Shown here piece by piece: positions 1 to 5,819 of a stretch of DNA of 8,786 bases. The DNA is from Oscillospiraceae bacterium (GTDB taxonomy: Bacteria > Bacillota > Clostridia > Oscillospirales > Ruminococcaceae), in the NCBI GenBank assembly GCA_019416775.1, contig DXWR01000327.1, forward strand, positions 1 through 8,786. The letters are read 5' to 3'. Within the stretch, counting starts at the first letter, position 1. The number at the start of each line of letters is the position of its first letter. A model generated the notes under the pieces. The model saw only the letters and a list, made by a program, of their open reading frames with translations. It ran no database searches and was not told the origin of the DNA. The position numbers were made by a program, and so were the translations under genes.

Positions 1-31
1 AAAATGCGGTATACTGAAGCTGAAGAAATTC

Positions 32-46
32 CCGGATGCATTCCGG
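32..46 (+). repeat. Short inverted repeat upstream of the kinase-like gene
   Basis: CCGGA (32-36) and TCCGG (42-46) flank a TGCAT loop, giving a 5-bp GC-rich hairpin whose 3' arm ends 11 nt before the AGGAGG ribosome binding site. There is no T-tract, so it is not a terminator. It may be a leader hairpin or chance; the upstream gene lies outside the window. Confidence 0.25.
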
Positions 47-70
47 AAAACCGCCTCAGGAGGTGTCAGT

Positions 71-679
71 ATGAATCGAATCATTACCATTGGACGGCAG
101 TTTGGCAGCGGCGGACGGGAATTGGGCCGCCGGGTCGCCCAGGCATTGGACATTGCCTATTACGACCGGGAAATCGTCACCGAAATCGTGAACCGAACCC
201 AGCTTTCCGAAGCCTATGTTCAGCAGGTGGTGGAGCATCGTCCCAATCCCCTTTATCCCATCACCATCGGTCAAAGTTTTCCCCTTTTGCTGGACCCTAC
301 CTGGGAGATGAATCGTTCCATTTATCGGGAGCAAACTAATGTAATCCTAGAAATGGCCAAAAAGTCTGATTGTGTGATCGTGGGACGTTGTGCCGATGAT
401 ATTTTAAAGGATCATCATCCACTGCGTTTGTTTGTGTATGCTCAGATGGAACACCGCCTCCGCCGCACGCGCAAATATGCTTCCCCCGACGAACAGCTCA
501 GTGAGAAACAGCTCCAAAGGAAGATTTTGGATATGGACAAGAACCGGGCTCAGTATTACCGCCTTTACACCGGGAAAGAGTGGGGAGATAAAGAGAATTA
601 CGATCTCTGCCTGAATACCACCGGCATGGAAATGGTAACTTTGGCGGATTGGGTGGCACAGTTGGCAAAAAATTGGTAA
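71..679 (+). CDS. Cytidylate kinase-like P-loop protein
   Basis: A 202-residue protein of the cytidylate-kinase-like family (AAA_33/CMP-kinase-related P-loop fold), common in Clostridia and distinct from canonical Cmk. Family members are presumed to be soluble nucleotide-binding kinases, but their substrate has not been established. The nucleotide loop is seen at residues 8-19 (GRQFGSGGRELG), where the usual GxxGSGKS lysine position holds Gly-Gly-Arg, typical of this family. A hydrophobic strand CVIVGRCADDIL (101-112) and a C-terminal NRAQYYRLYTGKEWGD block (158-173) followed by NYDLCLNT (176-183) are further family signatures. The start at 71 is chosen because AGGAGG (58-63) sits 7 nt upstream and the protein begins right before the P-loop, as relatives do. 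The same frame is open back to base 2, so an N-terminal extension cannot be strictly excluded. The gene ends in a terminator, so it is transcribed apart from rpsL. Family assignment is firm; the reaction is not. Confidence 0.88.
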   Translation: MNRIITIGRQFGSGGRELGRRVAQALDIAYYDREIVTEIVNRTQLSEAYVQQVVEHRPNPLYPITIGQSFPLLLDPTWEMNRSIYREQTNVILEMAKKSDCVIVGRCADDILKDHHPLRLFVYAQMEHRLRRTRKYASPDEQLSEKQLQRKILDMDKNRAQYYRLYTGKEWGDKENYDLCLNTTGMEMVTLADWVAQLAKNW

Positions 680-687
680 CGGCATTT

Positions 688-721
688 GGACGCACTGTCA
701 TTTCGGGCGGTGCGTCTTTTT
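688..721 (+). terminator. Intrinsic terminator after the kinase-like gene
   Basis: GACGCAC (689-695) pairs with GTGCGTC (710-716). The inner loop can add several G-U and G-C pairs. Five T residues follow (717-721). It lies 9 nt after the stop codon and separates this gene from the str operon. Confidence 0.85.
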
Positions 722-1009
722 GTATAAAAACCGCTGGCAAAGTGACGCTAAGTAAATTGTTCAGAAGGTTAAAAGAAATCGGTTGGTCACAAGAAAGCTT
801 TCTTTTTGTTGTATCATAAACTTGCGGTCTGGAAACTGTAAGAGAGAGCAGACGATCCAGATCTTGTGGCGGGATTTTACGCATCTTTTTCACGTTTCCA
901 ATCGGAGGTTCTTTTTTACCTGTTTCTTACATTTCTTCCGGCAAACAAACCAAATTCCGGTCTAAAAAGTATCCGCCGCTATTCAATCTGCCAAAGTTTT
1001 TTCCGAGGC
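722..1009. other. Gene-free stretch upstream of the str operon
   Basis: About 290 bp with no open frame that has both a ribosome binding site and coding character. It is richer in T/A homopolymer runs than the neighbouring genes. An AT-rich palindrome (791-804, AAGAAAGCTTTCTT, followed by three more Ts) is present but has no usable loop. I see no tRNA, riboswitch or remnant of an L7Ae-like (rplGB) or rpoC gene, which often precede rpsL in Firmicutes. Its content remains unexplained. Confidence 0.5.
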
Positions 1010-1038
1010 TTGACTTTTTCCGTTTTCTGGTGTTTAAT
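1010..1038 (+). promoter_or_regulatory. Candidate main promoter of the str operon
   Basis: TTGACT (1010-1015) and TTTAAT (1033-1038) are spaced by exactly 17 bp, each one base from the sigma-A consensus. Transcription would begin near 1045 and give a leader of about 75 nt before rpsL. This is the best sigma-A match in the intergenic region. Confidence 0.72.
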
Positions 1039-1119
1039 TAGTATCGGTTGACTGCGCCAAAAGCAGGTCGGCCAAGCAAAACCAATTATCCGGTTATTCT
1101 TTGAGTAAGGAGGTGCGAT

Positions 1120-1545
1120 ATGCCTACTTTTAATCAGCTCGTCCGTAAGGGCAGAGAAGTTTCCGTTAAGAAGAGCGGCGCTCCGGCGCTGAATGTGGGG
1201 TACAACTCCATGAAGAAGCAGCCCACCAAGGTGTGCTCTCCTCAAAAGCGGGGTGTCTGCACTGCTGTGCGTACTATGACTCCGAAAAAGCCTAACTCTG
1301 CGCTCCGTAAAGTGGCTCGTGTGCGTTTGACCAACGGCACCGAAGTGACCGCTTACATTCCGGGCGAAGGACACAACCTGCAGGAGCACAGCGTGGTGCT
1401 GATCCGTGGCGGCCGTATTAAGGACCTGCCTGGCTGCCGGTACCACATCATCCGCGGCACTCTGGATACCCAGGGTGTGGCAAAGCGGATGCAGGGCCGC
1501 TCCAAGTACGGACAGAAGCGTCCGAAGGCTGGAAAAGGAAAGTAA
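1120..1545 (+). CDS. rpsL: 30S ribosomal protein S12
   Basis: Small-subunit protein S12, part of the decoding centre, which contacts helices 27 and 44 of 16S rRNA and monitors codon-anticodon pairing. At 141 residues it is the long Gram-positive form (E. coli 124), carrying the insertion at about residues 18-33 before the PQKRGVCT block (41-48). The TPKKPNSALRK loop (54-64) holds Lys57, equivalent to E. coli Lys43, and GGRIKDLPG (97-105) holds Lys101 and Pro104, equivalent to Lys88 and Pro91. All are wild type, so no classical streptomycin-resistance change is present. Asp102 is the residue that RimO methylthiolates in bacteria that have that enzyme. The ATG at 1120 follows a strong TAAGGAGGTG site (1106-1115). 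First gene of the rpsL-rpsG-fusA-tuf operon. Cys106 stands where Val is common (DLPGVRYH), a conservative family variant. Confidence 0.99.
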   Translation: MPTFNQLVRKGREVSVKKSGAPALNVGYNSMKKQPTKVCSPQKRGVCTAVRTMTPKKPNSALRKVARVRLTNGTEVTAYIPGEGHNLQEHSVVLIRGGRIKDLPGCRYHIIRGTLDTQGVAKRMQGRSKYGQKRPKAGKGK

Positions 1546-1561
1546 GCGTCACGCTCCAAAC

Positions 1562-1595
1562 GCCGGTTAGAGTAATAAAGATTACCTAATTTGGC
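1562..1595 (+). promoter_or_regulatory. Long bulged hairpin between rpsL and rpsG, possible S7 operator
   Basis: The 15-nt arms 1562-1576 and 1581-1595 form about 14 pairs around an AAAG tetraloop (1577-1580), with A1571 bulged on one side and one U of 1590-1592 bulged on the other. The uninterrupted top, GTAAT/ATTAC, and next block, TTAG/CTAA, are fully Watson-Crick. No T-tract follows, so it is not a terminator. In E. coli, S7 represses the str mRNA by binding the rpsL-rpsG intercistronic region; this hairpin has the right location for a similar role. Its structure is read from sequence; the regulatory role is inference. Confidence 0.5.
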
Positions 1596-1657
1596 AAAAC
1601 GGGAGTTGCTTGCTTTCGAGTACCGATGAATTCATTCTTATGAAGGAGGGAAGCGAA

Positions 1658-2128
1658 ATGCCAAGAAGAGGTAAAATTGCCAAGCGCGAGGTGCTGCAGG
1701 ATCCGGTGTACGGTTCCGAACTGGTCACCCGGCTGGTGAACAATGTGATGCTGGACGGCAAGAAGGGCGTAGCTCAGAAGATCGTTTACGGTGCATTTGA
1801 AATTGTTGAACAGAAGAGCGGTAAGGCTGCTCTGGAAGCTTTTGACGAAGCCCTGAACAACATCATGCCCACTCTGGAAGTCAAGGCCCGCCGTGTAGGC
1901 GGCGCCACCTACCAGGTGCCTATGGAAGTCCGGCCTGCCCGCCGTCAGACCCTGGGTCTGCGCTGGCTCACCACCTATGCAAGAGCTCGTGGCGAAAAGA
2001 CCATGAAAGAACGTCTGGCCGGGGAAATCCTGGACGCCATGAACGGCAACGGCGGTGCCTGCAAGAAGCGGGAAGACACCCACAAGATGGCCGAAGCCAA
2101 CAAGGCCTTCGCCCACTACAGATTCTAA
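1658..2128 (+). CDS. rpsG: 30S ribosomal protein S7
   Basis: Primary assembly protein of the 30S head; it nucleates folding of the 3' major domain of 16S rRNA and lines the E-site and mRNA exit channel. The 156-residue length is the family standard. Visible hallmarks are the basic N-terminal arm MPRRGKIAKRE (1-11), the VNNVMLDGKKG segment (27-37), and the beta-hairpin region VGGATYQVPMEVRPARR (80-96) that reaches into the E site. The start at 1658 is set by AAGGAGGG (1643-1650), 7 nt upstream; an in-frame ATG at 1610 would add 16 residues not found in the family and has no ribosome binding site. A short TTCAT/ATGAA hairpin (1631-1644) touches the first bases of the ribosome binding site and could modulate initiation. 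Second gene of the str operon, 112 nt after rpsL. Confidence 0.99.
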   Translation: MPRRGKIAKREVLQDPVYGSELVTRLVNNVMLDGKKGVAQKIVYGAFEIVEQKSGKAALEAFDEALNNIMPTLEVKARRVGGATYQVPMEVRPARRQTLGLRWLTTYARARGEKTMKERLAGEILDAMNGNGGACKKREDTHKMAEANKAFAHYRF

Positions 2129-2151
2129 TCTGAAAAGAGAAGAAATCTGCA

Positions 2152-2180
2152 TTGTTTTATTTAACCCTTTGGTGTTAAAT
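2152..2180 (+). promoter_or_regulatory. Hairpin with weak promoter-like boxes before fusA
   Basis: ATTTAAC (2159-2165) pairs with GTTAAAT (2174-2180), and CC/GG (2166-2167 with 2171-2172) extend the stem around a TTT loop with one bulged T. The same bases include TTGTTT (2152-2157) and TTAAAT (2175-2180) at 17-bp spacing, a poor sigma-A match. It may be a leader structure or a weak internal promoter for fusA-tuf; neither is certain. Confidence 0.3.
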
Positions 2181-2216
2181 AGTTGACGCAATCGTGTTAA
2201 AAGGAGATCACAAGTT

Positions 2217-4301
2217 ATGATGCCAAGAGATGTATCTCTGGACCTGACCCGCAACATCGGTATCATGGCTCACATCGACGCCGGTAAGACCACCACCACC
2301 GAACGTATTTTGTTCTACACCGGTATCAACCGGAAGATCGGTGAGGTGCATGACGGTGCGGCTACCATGGACTGGATGGTGCAGGAGCAGGAGAGAGGGA
2401 TCACCATCACCTCTGCCGCTACCACCACCCACTGGAAAGGCCATCGGATCAATATTATTGATACCCCCGGCCACGTGGACTTTACCGTGGAAGTACAGCG
2501 CTCTCTGCGGGTGCTGGACGGCTCTGTGACGGTGTTCTGCGCCAAGGGCGGTGTGGAGCCTCAATCCGAAACCGTTTGGCGTCAGGCCAATGAATATCAT
2601 GTTCCCCGTATGGCCTATGTCAACAAAATGGACATTATGGGCGCTAACTTCTACAACGTGGTGGACATGATGCTGGACCGCTTGAAGTGCAATGCGGTTC
2701 CCATCCAGCTCCCCATCGGGGCCGAAAGTGACTTTAGAGGCATTATCGACCTGGTGGAAATGGACGCTGTGATCTACAAAGACGACCTGGGCAAAGACAT
2801 GGAAATCGTGGAAATCCCCGACGACATGAAGGAAAAAGCTCAGGAATATCGGGATAAGCTGCTGGAAGCCTGCGCTGAGCAGGACGAAGAGTTTATGATG
2901 AAGTATCTGGAAGGCGAAGAGATTTCCGTTGCGGAAATCAAGGCTGCTCTGCGCAAGGGCACCATCGCCAACGAGATCGTTCCGGTGACCTGCGGCACTT
3001 CTTATAAAAATAAGGGTGTGCAGAAGCTGTTGGACGCCATCATTGACTATATGCCTTCTCCGCTGGATGTGCCTCCCATTAAGGGCATCAATCCGGACAC
3101 CGATGAAGAAGAAGTCCGGCACTCTTCCGATGACGAGCCCTTTGCGGCTCTGGCGTTTAAAATCGCCACCGACCCCTATGTGGGTAAACTCTGCTTCTTC
3201 CGTGTGTACTCCGGTATCATCACCACCGGTACCACCGTTTACAACGCCAACAAGGACGACAACGAACGGATTGGCCGTATCCTGCAGATGCACGCCAATC
3301 ACCGGAAGGACATCGACTGCTGCTACGCCGGTGATATTGCCGCTGCGGTTGGTTTGAAGAATACCACCACCGGCAATACCCTCTGCGATCCCAAGCACCC
3401 CATCATTCTGGAAAGCATGAACTTCCCGGAACCGGTTATTGACTTGGCTATCGAGCCTAAGACCAAGGCTGGTCAGGAAAAGCTGGGCATTGCTTTGGCA
3501 AAGCTGGCAGAAGAAGACCCCACCTTCAAGACCTGGACTGATGAAGAAACCGGCCAGACCATCATCGCCGGCATGGGCGAGCTGCATCTGGATATTATCG
3601 TGGACCGTCTGCTCCGTGAATTTAAGGTGGAAGCAAACGTGGGTGCTCCTCAGGTTGCCTATAAGGAAACCATCACTGCTCCTGCGGATGTGGATATGAA
3701 ATACGCTCGTCAGTCCGGCGGTAAGGGTCAGTACGGTCATGTTAAGATTCGCGTGACCCCCAACGAATCCGGCAAGGGTTACGAGTTCATTAACTCCATT
3801 GTGGGCGGCGCCATTCCGAAAGAATATATTCCTGCGGTGGACGCCGGTATTCAGGGTGCAATGCAGGCCGGTGTGCTGGCCGGCTATCCTGTGGTCGACG
3901 TGAAGGTAGAACTGTACGACGGTTCTTACCATGAAGTGGACTCTTCTGAAATGGCATTTAAGATCGCCGGTTCTATGGCGTTCAAGGAAGCCATGCGCAA
4001 GGGCAAACCCGTTATTCTGGAACCCATTATGAAGGTAACGGTCAACGTTCCCGAAGAATATATGGGCGACGTCATCGGCGATATCAACTCTCGCCGTGGC
4101 CAGATCCAGGGTATGGAAGCCCGCAACGGTGCACAGCAGATCAACGCCTCTGTGCCCCTGTCCGATATGTTCGGTTACTCCAACGACCTGCGTTCTAAGA
4201 CCCAGGGTCGTGGCCAGTATGTGATGGAGCCCAGCCACTATGTGGAAGTGCCCAAGAGCATTGCTGAAAAGATCATGAGCGGACGCAAGCAGAACGGTTA
4301 A
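2217..4301 (+). CDS. fusA: Elongation factor G
   Basis: Cytosolic GTPase that drives translocation of tRNA and mRNA after peptide-bond formation and, with ribosome recycling factor, splits terminated ribosomes. Its 694 residues match the five-domain family. GTPase motifs are seen in order: G1 AHIDAGKT (18-25), G2 RGITI (60-64), G3 DTPGH with catalytic His86 (82-86), G4 NKMD (136-139), G5 GTS (260-262). Domain III carries GMGELHLDI (452-460), whose His457 is a known fusidic-acid-resistance position and is wild type here. Domain IV/V signatures YARQSGGKGQYGHV (496-509) and GRGQYVMEPSHY (664-675) are present. Two ATGs occur in tandem at 2217 and 2220; 2217 fits the AAGGAGA site (2201-2207) better. 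Codon use is strongly biased: TTA, CTA and TCA are absent, as expected for a very highly expressed gene. Third gene of the str operon, 88 nt after rpsG. Confidence 0.99.
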   Translation: MMPRDVSLDLTRNIGIMAHIDAGKTTTTERILFYTGINRKIGEVHDGAATMDWMVQEQERGITITSAATTTHWKGHRINIIDTPGHVDFTVEVQRSLRVLDGSVTVFCAKGGVEPQSETVWRQANEYHVPRMAYVNKMDIMGANFYNVVDMMLDRLKCNAVPIQLPIGAESDFRGIIDLVEMDAVIYKDDLGKDMEIVEIPDDMKEKAQEYRDKLLEACAEQDEEFMMKYLEGEEISVAEIKAALRKGTIANEIVPVTCGTSYKNKGVQKLLDAIIDYMPSPLDVPPIKGINPDTDEEEVRHSSDDEPFAALAFKIATDPYVGKLCFFRVYSGIITTGTTVYNANKDDNERIGRILQMHANHRKDIDCCYAGDIAAAVGLKNTTTGNTLCDPKHPIILESMNFPEPVIDLAIEPKTKAGQEKLGIALAKLAEEDPTFKTWTDEETGQTIIAGMGELHLDIIVDRLLREFKVEANVGAPQVAYKETITAPADVDMKYARQSGGKGQYGHVKIRVTPNESGKGYEFINSIVGGAIPKEYIPAVDAGIQGAMQAGVLAGYPVVDVKVELYDGSYHEVDSSEMAFKIAGSMAFKEAMRKGKPVILEPIMKVTVNVPEEYMGDVIGDINSRRGQIQGMEARNGAQQINASVPLSDMFGYSNDLRSKTQGRGQYVMEPSHYVEVPKSIAEKIMSGRKQNG

Positions 4302-4321
4302 GCAAATTTGCAAACCTCAAT

Positions 4322-4342
4322 GCTTTGTTTTCAAAAAAAGGC
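4322..4342 (+). terminator. Imperfect hairpin before the tuf promoter, possible partial terminator
   Basis: GCTTT (4322-4326) pairs with AAGGC-side bases (4338-4342) through one G-U pair, and TTT/AAA (4328-4330 with 4334-4336) continue the stem after a G-A mismatch. The downstream tract TTGTATTTT is only partly T-rich. It could attenuate read-through from fusA, leaving tuf mostly on its own promoter. Stability is low, so this is tentative. Confidence 0.22.
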
Positions 4343-4370
4343 TTGTATTTTGGTGGGATTGTGGTATAAT
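4343..4370 (+). promoter_or_regulatory. Extended -10 promoter specific to tuf
   Basis: A perfect TATAAT (4365-4370) is preceded by the extended element TGG (4362-4364), with TTGTAT (4343-4348) as a -35 box at 16-bp spacing. It lies wholly in the fusA-tuf gap, so EF-Tu can be made beyond the level set by the str operon promoter, in line with its high cellular demand. Start of transcription is predicted near 4377. Confidence 0.8.
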
Positions 4371-4386
4371 GTTACCAAACGTATGC

Positions 4387-4404
4387 CCTGTCCCGCTGTA
4401 CAGG
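4387..4404 (+). promoter_or_regulatory. Leader hairpin in the tuf 5' untranslated region
   Basis: CCTGT (4387-4391) pairs with ACAGG (4400-4404) around an 8-nt loop, just downstream of the predicted tuf transcription start. It lacks a T-tract and may stabilise the mRNA 5' end. The short stem makes this a weak call. Confidence 0.3.
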
Positions 4405-4449
4405 TCGGTTTTGAGAACTATTTCAGTTTGAATTAGGAGGAAAACACCA

Positions 4450-5649
4450 ATGGCTAAGCAAAAATTCGAAAGAACCAAGCCCCATGTCAACATTGGCACC
4501 ATCGGCCACGTTGACCACGGCAAGACCACTTTGACCGCAGCCATCACCAAGTATCTGTCCTTGCTGGGCGATGCTGAGTTCAAAGATTACTCCAACATTG
4601 ACTCTGCTCCCGAAGAAAGAGAAAGAGGCATCACCATCAATACTGCTCACGTGGAATACGAGACTGCAAATCGTCACTATGCCCACGTTGACTGCCCCGG
4701 GCACGCCGACTATGTGAAGAACATGATCACCGGTGCTGCTCAGATGGACGGTGCTATCCTGGTTGTCAGCGCTGCTGACGGCCCGATGCCCCAGACTCGT
4801 GAACACATCCTGCTGTCCCGTCAGGTCGGCGTGCCCTACATCGTGGTTTACCTGAACAAGGCTGACCAGGTGGACGACCCCGAACTGCTGGAACTGGTGG
4901 AAATGGACGTTCGTGACCTGCTCAACGAGTACGACTTCCCCGGCGACGACACCCCCATCATTGTTGGTTCCGCTCTCCAGGCTCTGGAAGCTCCCAACGA
5001 TCCTAACGATCCTGCTTATGACTCCATCAAGCAGCTGATGGATGCTGTGGACGAATATATCCCCACTCCCGAACGTAAGGCTGACCTGCCCTTCCTGATG
5101 CCCGTGGAAGACGTGTTCACCATCACCGGTCGTGGTACTGTTGCGACCGGCCGTGTGGAACGTGGCCAGCTGAAGACCGGCGACGAAGTGGAAATCCTGG
5201 GCCTGACCGAAGAACGTGCCAAGACCGTTGTTACCGGTATTGAAATGTTCCGTAAGACCCTGGACTACGCAGAAGCCGGCGACAACATCGGCGCTCTGCT
5301 CCGTGGTGTTCAGAGAAACGAGATCGAAAGAGGTCAGGCTCTGGCGAAGCCCGGCACCATTCATCCTCACACCGAGTTTGAAGGCCAGATCTACGTTTTG
5401 AAGAAAGATGAAGGCGGCCGTCACACCCCCTTCTTCAACAACTATCGTCCTCAGTTCTTCTTCCGTACCACCGACGTAACCGGCACCATCGCTCTGCCCG
5501 AAGGCACTGAAATGGCTATGCCTGGCGATAACGTGACCATCTCTGTAAAGCTGATCACCCCCATCGCCATCGAAGAAGGCCTGCGTTTCGCTATCCGTGA
5601 AGGTGGCCGTACCGTTGGTTCCGGCGTTGTTTCCAAGATCAATGCCTAA
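4450..5649 (+). CDS. tuf: Elongation factor Tu
   Basis: GTPase that delivers aminoacyl-tRNA to the ribosomal A site. The 399 residues cover the G domain and two beta-barrel domains. Motifs: G1 GHVDHGKT (19-26), G2 RGITI (59-63), G3 DCPGH with catalytic His85 (81-85), G4 NKAD (136-139), G5 SAL (174-176). G4 reads NKAD followed by QVDDPEL, where most bacterial EF-Tu have NKCD-MVDDEEL; both fit NKxD. Domain II opens near VEDVFTITGRGTVATGRVERG and domain III ends with GRTVGSGVVSKINA, the usual C-terminus. ATG 4450 follows AGGAGG (4435-4440) at a 9-nt distance. Last gene of the str operon: it has its own promoter in the 148-nt gap after fusA and a strong terminator 40 nt after its stop. Whether the genome has a second tuf copy cannot be seen here. 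Confidence 0.99.
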   Translation: MAKQKFERTKPHVNIGTIGHVDHGKTTLTAAITKYLSLLGDAEFKDYSNIDSAPEERERGITINTAHVEYETANRHYAHVDCPGHADYVKNMITGAAQMDGAILVVSAADGPMPQTREHILLSRQVGVPYIVVYLNKADQVDDPELLELVEMDVRDLLNEYDFPGDDTPIIVGSALQALEAPNDPNDPAYDSIKQLMDAVDEYIPTPERKADLPFLMPVEDVFTITGRGTVATGRVERGQLKTGDEVEILGLTEERAKTVVTGIEMFRKTLDYAEAGDNIGALLRGVQRNEIERGQALAKPGTIHPHTEFEGQIYVLKKDEGGRHTPFFNNYRPQFFFRTTDVTGTIALPEGTEMAMPGDNVTISVKLITPIAIEEGLRFAIREGGRTVGSGVVSKINA

Positions 5650-5688
5650 TTCCAGTTCGGTAGAAGCTAGATTCTAACGATGATAAAG

Positions 5689-5720
5689 TCCTGCATCCTT
5701 AATTGGGTGCAGGATTTTTT
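5689..5720 (+). terminator. Strong intrinsic terminator ending the str operon
   Basis: A 10-bp stem pairs 5689-5698 with 5705-5714 (one T-G pair), closing a TTAATT loop, followed directly by six Ts (5715-5720). It isolates the str operon from dinB. Confidence 0.95.
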
Positions 5721-5751
5721 GTTTGTCCGTTTTCTTTCCAATATTTTCAAA

Positions 5752-5780
5752 TTGACATCTCCACCTCCCGGTGTTATACT
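5752..5780 (+). promoter_or_regulatory. dinB promoter
   Basis: A perfect TTGACA (5752-5757), 17-bp spacer and TATACT (5775-5780), with the TGT extension (5772-5774) in front. Such a near-consensus promoter for a mutagenic polymerase makes sense only if it is tightly repressed, which fits the LexA box overlapping the predicted start site at about 5787. Confidence 0.9.
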
Positions 5781-5785
5781 TAAAA

Positions 5786-5799
5786 AGAACAAACGTTCC
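5786..5799 (+). promoter_or_regulatory. LexA (SOS) operator of dinB
   Basis: AGAACAAACGTTCC contains the GAAC-N4-GTTC dyad with the purine/pyrimidine pattern of the Bacillus-type LexA/DinR consensus CGAACRNRYGTTYC; only the first base differs. It begins 6 bp after the -10 box and covers the predicted transcription start, where bound LexA would block initiation. DNA damage would relieve repression through RecA-stimulated LexA cleavage. Neither lexA nor recA is in the window. Confidence 0.85.
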
Positions 5800-5819
5800 T
5801 GATTTGAGGAGGTAAGCTC

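Noticed and set aside
791..807. AAGAAAGCTTTCTT palindrome followed by Ts as a terminator
   Set aside because: The stem would be all A-U after leaving room for a loop, too weak to terminate, and a good terminator already exists at 688-721.
783..1051. Two overlapping small open frames (783-965 and 866-1051) in the gap before rpsL
   Set aside because: No ribosome binding site at suitable distance, composition rich in Phe/Ser/Arg as expected from non-coding T-rich DNA, and overlap with the rpsL promoter.
1610..1657. Upstream ATG giving S7 a 16-residue N-terminal extension
   Set aside because: S7 is 156 residues from the ATG at 1658, which has a perfect ribosome binding site. The extension has none and would be translated through that site.
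2208..4313. A 701-codon open frame on the - strand opposite the whole of fusA
   Set aside because: It is codon-aligned with fusA. It stays open because fusA uses no TTA, CTA or TCA codons, a result of strong codon bias. It has no ribosome binding site and no protein-like composition.
4423..5424. A 333-codon open frame on the - strand opposite tuf, and similar ones opposite rpsG, dinB and fucO
   Set aside because: These are the same codon-aligned shadow effect; the + strand proteins are unambiguous family members.
1120..5649. Antibiotic-resistance changes in S12, EF-G or EF-Tu
   Set aside because: S12 Lys57/Lys101/Pro104 and EF-G His457 are wild type, and I see no recognised resistance residue in EF-Tu.
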